Part shown: in pieces, positions 6,077-9,652 of the stretch
Numbering within the stretch: position 1 is the first letter of the stretch
How the letters are laid out: every line of letters starts with the position of its first letter
From: Nitrosomonas sp. UBA6494
GTDB lineage: Bacteria; Pseudomonadota; Gammaproteobacteria; Burkholderiales; Nitrosomonadaceae
Assembly: GCA_002435335.1 (NCBI GenBank)
Contig: DJMI01000096.1
Span: 13,895-23,546, forward strand
Direction: 5' to 3'
Length of the DNA: 9,652 nt
The notes under the pieces: model-generated
Seen by the model: the letters and a program-made list of their open reading frames with translations, nothing else
Told to the model about the DNA's origin: nothing
The model's database searches: none
Program-made: the position numbers and the translations under genes

Positions 6077-7065
6077 AATGTCAACCTCCTGGCATCACCG
6101 ATAATCCTCACTTCCGGGATTAAGTTGACGCCTGTGGCTCTTTTCACTCTTGCTTGCACCATAAGAATGAGTGCCTCAATATCCGCTGCCGTGGCTGTTC
6201 CGTTATTGACGATAAAATTGGCATGTTTCGGTGACACCATGGCACCGCCGATGCTGACGCCTTTTAAATGACAGGCTTCGATCAAGCGTGCCGCATGATC
6301 GCCGGGAGGATTTCTGAACACGGAACCGGCATTTGGTAAATTCAACGGTTGCGTATTGATGCGTTGTGCCAGCAATTGCTTGATTTTTTCCCGTGATTGC
6401 GCGGCATCACCTCGCTTTAAACGCAAGAAGCCGCCGACGAACCATTCCGGAATGATTTCGTCGCTCGATAGATTGAGCAGTTTCACACTGCGATAGCCGA
6501 TTTCGTAATCATTCGGGGAGCGGGTCATTCGCTGACCGTTACGTTTGATGGTTTGCACTTGCGCAACAATTTCCCAGGTTTCCGAGCCGTAACAACCAGC
6601 GTTCATCGCCAGTGCGCCGCCCATGGTTCCAGGTATTCCTGCTAAAAATTCTGCACCAACAAGCTGATGATTAGCGGCAAACCGAGCAATTTTTGCGCAA
6701 GCGACACCGGCGCCGGCATAAATTAATCCACTGGATTCCGTTTGTTCCATTAATCGCAAATCGTTCAATCGTGCATGCAATGCCACGACAGTACCTCGTA
6801 ACCCGCCTTGCCGGATCAGTAAATTGCTGCCCAATCCGATGACATAAATGGGTTCATTTGCCGTTTGCTGCAGGAAGCAAGCCAGGTCATCCAAATCGGC
6901 AGGTAGGTAATAGCGATCGGCTAATCCGCCAGCACGCCAAGAAACATGCTTGCTCATCGGTTCGTCGTACCGCATTTCCCCCCGCAGAGACGGGAAATGT
7001 GCGTCATTGATCCGGTTATCGGACATTGGCATTACGCACCTTTGATTTGTTGATAAAACGAACAT
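6073..7065 (-). CDS. murB: UDP-N-acetylenolpyruvoylglucosamine reductase MurB
   Basis: FAD-dependent cytoplasmic enzyme that reduces UDP-GlcNAc-enolpyruvate with NADPH to UDP-MurNAc, the second committed step of peptidoglycan synthesis. From the longest frame (330 residues): entry to the FAD domain at SWRAGG (42-47), GLGSNLLI (77-84), GIPGTMGG (143-150), and the C-terminal domain with GSVFRNP (247-253), whose Ser248 is the expected proton donor, HANFIVN (281-287) and PEVRIIG (317-323) with the catalytic Glu318. The GSVF-x-NPPG and EVRIIG layout looks like a type II MurB rather than the E. coli type I form; this is by eye. The start is uncertain: ATG 7065, 13 nt after the murC stop with a modest GAGG, or ATG 7032 or 7026, where AAAGGTG lies 5 or 11 nt upstream. 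The later starts would remove only non-conserved residues. Confidence 0.95.
   Translation of the reverse strand: MFVLSTNQRCVMPMSDNRINDAHFPSLRGEMRYDEPMSKHVSWRAGGLADRYYLPADLDDLACFLQQTANEPIYVIGLGSNLLIRQGGLRGTVVALHARLNDLRLMEQTESSGLIYAGAGVACAKIARFAANHQLVGAEFLAGIPGTMGGALAMNAGCYGSETWEIVAQVQTIKRNGQRMTRSPNDYEIGYRSVKLLNLSSDEIIPEWFVGGFLRLKRGDAAQSREKIKQLLAQRINTQPLNLPNAGSVFRNPPGDHAARLIEACHLKGVSIGGAMVSPKHANFIVNNGTATAADIEALILMVQARVKRATGVNLIPEVRIIGDARRLTL
6085..6090 (-). promoter_or_regulatory. Ribosome binding site deciding the ddl GTG start
   Basis: The minus strand reads AGGAGG, 8 nt before GTG 6076, inside the end of murB. The ATG at 6060 is in a different frame, so this site settles the start. Confidence 0.8.
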
Positions 7066-7078
7066 TGTTCATTTAACC

Positions 7079-8506
7079 TCAATGATCATTTCCATTGACT
7101 ACAAGCAACTTACTTTTTATTTGCGCTATCTGCGGCGCCACTTTGGCAACCGAACCGGCGCCCATCACCAGTACCACATCGTCGTCTTGTACCATACTCA
7201 AGATCGCATCCGGTAAATCATCGACTGCTTCGATATAAATCGGCTCGACTTTTCCTTGCACACGGATAGCGCGCGCCAACGATTTACTATCCGCGGCGAC
7301 GATCGGATCTTCTCCAGCCGAATAAACTTCGGTCAGCAGCAATACATCGGATTGCGACAGTACGCGAACAAAGTCCTCAAATACATCGCGCGTGCGGGTG
7401 TAGCGATGCGGCTGAAACACAACCACCAGACGTTTACCTGGGAAAGTACCGCGCGCTGCTTTCATTGTCGCTTCCATTTCTGCCGGATGATGACCATAAT
7501 CATCGATCAATACAAAGCGCTTTTGTGTCGATAATTTGATTTCGCCATACTGCTGAAAACGTCGTTCGACTCCCTTGAATTCCAGTAGCGCTGCAACGAT
7601 AGCCGCATCCGGCACGCCGATTTCATTGGCGACTGCGATAGCCGCCAACGCATTCTGAATGTTGTGCAATCCGGGCAAATTCAAGGTAATGCCGAGCTTG
7701 CGTGCGGAACCGTTGACACCTATGACGGCGGTAAATTTCATGCGGTGCTGATCGTGCACGATGTCGATGGCACGCACTTGCGCATCTGCTGATAAGCCAT
7801 AAGTCGTTACCGGCTTGGTGATTGACGGCATCACTTCACGCACATGCGCATCATCGATACACAATACGGCCATACCGTAAAAGGGAAGATGCTGCACGAA
7901 CTCTACAAAGGTTTGCTTTAAACGATTAAAATCATGACCGTAGGTTTCCATGTGATCGGCATCGATATTGGTTACTACCGCCAATACCGGCTGCAGATAC
8001 AGAAACGATGCATCCGATTCATCCGCTTCTACGACGATGAATTCACCGCGTCCCAATTTGGCATGACATCCTGCCGCCTCCAACTTCCCACCTATGACAA
8101 AAGTCGGATCCATTTCAGCAGCAGCCAAAATACTAGCGATTAAACTGGTCGTAGTCGTTTTCCCATGCGCCCCTGCAATAGCGATGCCGGTACGAAACCG
8201 GAGCAGTTCCGCCAGCATCATGGCACGAGGCACCACCGGTATGTTTTTGCTTTTTGCCGCTATCACTTCCGGATTGTCGGATTTGACGGCCGTCGATATG
8301 ACCACTACATCAGCCGAAGCAATTTGCTCGGCGGCATGACCGATATAAATCGTAATACCTAACCCGGCTAAACGCCGAGTGACTTGACTGTCGACCAAAT
8401 CGGAGCCGCTGACTTGATAACCGAGATTGACAAAAACTTCCGCGATGCCACTCATTCCAGATCCGCCGATACCAACAAAATGTATGTGTTTGACTTTATG
8501 CTTCAT
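7079..8506 (-). CDS. murC: UDP-N-acetylmuramate--L-alanine ligase MurC
   Basis: Cytoplasmic ATP-dependent ligase that adds L-Ala to UDP-MurNAc, the first step of the stem peptide. From the chosen start it has 475 residues, usual for the family. Seen: N-terminal UDP-binding motif FVGIGGSGMSGIAEVF (10-25), P-loop GAHGKTTTT (112-120), ADESD (161-165), TNIDADHMETYG (179-190), HNIQNALAA (281-289), DDYGHHPAE (335-343) and FQPHRYTRTRDVF (364-376). The frame extends to a TTG at 8533, but I start at ATG 8506: it has GGAGG (8513-8517) 6 nt upstream, gives the standard MKHK-x-HIHFVGIGG beginning, and overlaps the murG stop by 4 nt (ATGA). In this cluster murB follows murC, as in other proteobacterial dcw clusters. 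Confidence 0.97.
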   Translation of the reverse strand: MKHKVKHIHFVGIGGSGMSGIAEVFVNLGYQVSGSDLVDSQVTRRLAGLGITIYIGHAAEQIASADVVVISTAVKSDNPEVIAAKSKNIPVVPRAMMLAELLRFRTGIAIAGAHGKTTTTSLIASILAAAEMDPTFVIGGKLEAAGCHAKLGRGEFIVVEADESDASFLYLQPVLAVVTNIDADHMETYGHDFNRLKQTFVEFVQHLPFYGMAVLCIDDAHVREVMPSITKPVTTYGLSADAQVRAIDIVHDQHRMKFTAVIGVNGSARKLGITLNLPGLHNIQNALAAIAVANEIGVPDAAIVAALLEFKGVERRFQQYGEIKLSTQKRFVLIDDYGHHPAEMEATMKAARGTFPGKRLVVVFQPHRYTRTRDVFEDFVRVLSQSDVLLLTEVYSAGEDPIVAADSKSLARAIRVQGKVEPIYIEAVDDLPDAILSMVQDDDVVLVMGAGSVAKVAPQIAQIKSKLLVVNGNDH

Positions 8507-9588
8507 GCAACACCTCCGCTGAGTTCCATGCAAGCTTCCGCCACCACCCGGGTTGCTTCCGGTTTTGCGAGGTTTCGTGCCGCAGTAGCCATGCCCAATA
8601 GCCGCTCGCGCGTCAATTCCGCAAGTAAACCGGCAAGCATTTCCGCCGTCAGTTGCGGCTGGGGTAACAATATCGCCGCACCATGATCGGCAAGAAAACG
8701 CGCATTGCCGGTTTGGTGATCATCCACCGCAAACGGGTAAGGCACTAAAATACTCGCAACCCCCGCCGCGCTTAATTCTGCAATCGTTAATGCACCCGCA
8801 CGACACAGTACCAGATCGCAATCCGCATAGCGTTTCGCCATGTCATCAATGAAAGCGATGACTTCGCCTTGCACTTCCAATTCGGCATATTTTTGCTTTA
8901 CCGATTCGCTATGTGCCGCACCGGTTTGGTGTATCACCAGCGGACGCAGATGCTCAGGCATCAATTTCAGTGCCTGCGGTACTACGGTATTCAAAACTTG
9001 TGCGCCTAAGCTACCGCCGACTATCAGCAAACTCAATTTCCCTTGTCGACCGGAAAAACGCTGCGACGGTGCTTCTATTTGTGCGATTTCCGTTCGTACG
9101 GGATTGCCCGAGCACACCGCTTGCGTTTTTTTGCCCAAACTCGAGTCCGGGAAACCGAGAAAAATTTTATCGGCTATGTGAGCCAAAATTTTGTTGGTCA
9201 AACCAGGCACTGAATTCTGTTCGTGTATCACCAGCGGTTTGTTCAATAAGGAAGCCATCATGCCTCCCGGGAATGCCGGATAACCACCCATTCCAAGTAC
9301 CACATCGGGTTTTATCTGGCGAATGATACGTAAACTTTGCAAGAATGCTTTGATCAAGCGCAAGGGCAGTGTCAGCCAGATTATCATTCGTTTGCCCCGT
9401 AAACCGGAAAAGCTGATTACTTCGGTTTGATAGCCATGCTTTGGAACCAATTTGGTTTCCATGCCGGCTTCGGTTCCCAGCCATACCACATGCCATCCCA
9501 TTCGTCTCAGATAATCGGCAACAGCCAATCCTGGGAAAACATGTCCACCGGTACCGCCCGCCATGATCAAAATGGTCTTTGCCCTCAT
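8503..9588 (-). CDS. murG: Lipid II synthase MurG (GT28 glycosyltransferase)
   Basis: Peripheral inner-membrane enzyme on the cytoplasmic face that transfers GlcNAc from UDP-GlcNAc to lipid I, giving lipid II, the substrate that FtsW polymerises after flipping. At 361 residues it is of usual length and GT-B fold. Seen: glycine loop GGTGGH (11-16), second glycine loop GMGGYPAFPGG (99-109), HEQN (122-125), third loop GGSLGAQ (191-197), and the UDP-GlcNAc site CRAGALTIAEL (262-272) with PYPFAVDDHQTGNA (283-296). The hydrophobic basic patch near 66-82 (KRMIIWLTLPLRLIK) fits the known membrane contact. The start ATG shares ATGA with the ftsW stop, and the ribosome binding site is weak, so it is likely coupled to ftsW. 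Confidence 0.97.
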   Translation of the reverse strand: MRAKTILIMAGGTGGHVFPGLAVADYLRRMGWHVVWLGTEAGMETKLVPKHGYQTEVISFSGLRGKRMIIWLTLPLRLIKAFLQSLRIIRQIKPDVVLGMGGYPAFPGGMMASLLNKPLVIHEQNSVPGLTNKILAHIADKIFLGFPDSSLGKKTQAVCSGNPVRTEIAQIEAPSQRFSGRQGKLSLLIVGGSLGAQVLNTVVPQALKLMPEHLRPLVIHQTGAAHSESVKQKYAELEVQGEVIAFIDDMAKRYADCDLVLCRAGALTIAELSAAGVASILVPYPFAVDDHQTGNARFLADHGAAILLPQPQLTAEMLAGLLAELTRERLLGMATAARNLAKPEATRVVAEACMELSGGVA

Positions 9589-9652
9589 ACCGTGAGTCCT
9601 CGCAATCGCTGCCGGTTTTCCCAGTCGATGCGAAGCAGCACCGCCAGCGCGA
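9585..9652 (-). CDS. ftsW: C-terminal tail of FtsW, septal peptidoglycan glycosyltransferase (partial)
   Basis: The last 21 codons before TGA 9585-9587 read ALAVLLRIDWENRQRLRGL plus TV. A final hydrophobic segment followed by a basic RIDWENR tail is typical of betaproteobacterial FtsW, the SEDS-family lipid II polymerase of the septum. The frame is open to the window edge, so the remaining several hundred residues lie outside. The TGA overlaps the murG ATG by 4 nt, and the position directly upstream of murG is the standard place of ftsW. The call rests on tail resemblance plus synteny. Confidence 0.85.
   Translation of the reverse strand, partial: ALAVLLRIDWENRQRLRGLTV

Noticed and set aside
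8507..8533. N-terminal extension of murC from TTG 8533
   Set aside because: The extension is not family-like and starts inside murG at a TTG without a good ribosome binding site. ATG 8506 has GGAGG and an ATGA overlap with murG.

Overview
The window is a stretch of a betaproteobacterial chromosome, most likely from an ammonia oxidiser of the Nitrosomonas group. That assignment is inference. It rests on a clear homologue of SmbP, the His-rich small metal-binding protein first described from Nitrosomonas europaea, on a moderate G+C content, and on the character of the division proteins. No 16S or other marker gene is present.

Right two thirds (1905-9652, all minus strand): the distal half of the division and cell wall (dcw) cluster, in transcription order ftsW (C-terminal tail only), murG, murC, murB, ddl, ftsQ, ftsA, ftsZ. 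The genes are packed tightly: 4-nt stop/start overlaps at ftsW/murG, murG/murC and murB/ddl, an 11-nt overlap at ddl/ftsQ, and gaps of 13, 21 and 67 nt elsewhere. MurG makes lipid II. MurC and MurB act earlier on the UDP-MurNAc precursor, and Ddl supplies D-Ala-D-Ala. FtsW is the septal glycan polymerase. FtsQ, FtsA and FtsZ build the division machine. The reading frames look intact and carry the expected catalytic motifs. Three starts need care: ddl begins at GTG, murC begins at the internal ATG at 8506, and the murB start is ambiguous.

Middle (1101-1904): about 800 bp with no intact gene. It holds the upstream region of the smbP homologue, with an FNR-like palindrome and an orphan Shine-Dalgarno sequence. 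It also holds a palindromic MITE-like element of about 174 bp with possible 6-bp target duplications, a second small inverted repeat, and a decayed C-terminal fragment of a di-haem cytochrome c peroxidase/MauG-type gene on the plus strand with two in-frame stops. A strong hairpin lies just past ftsZ. lpxC, which follows ftsZ in many betaproteobacteria, is not here, so the cluster runs directly into debris.

Left end (1-1100): two convergent genes share one bidirectional terminator. On the plus strand is the 3' part of a gene for a Cys/His-containing protein that weakly resembles the YcnI/DUF1775 copper-associated family. On the minus strand is the exported, His-rich SmbP homologue, whose mature part is a tandem duplication of a 47-residue unit with exact His register. 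Together they suggest a small metal (copper) handling locus. I see no CRISPR array, tRNA, rRNA, complete insertion sequence or evident new defence system.
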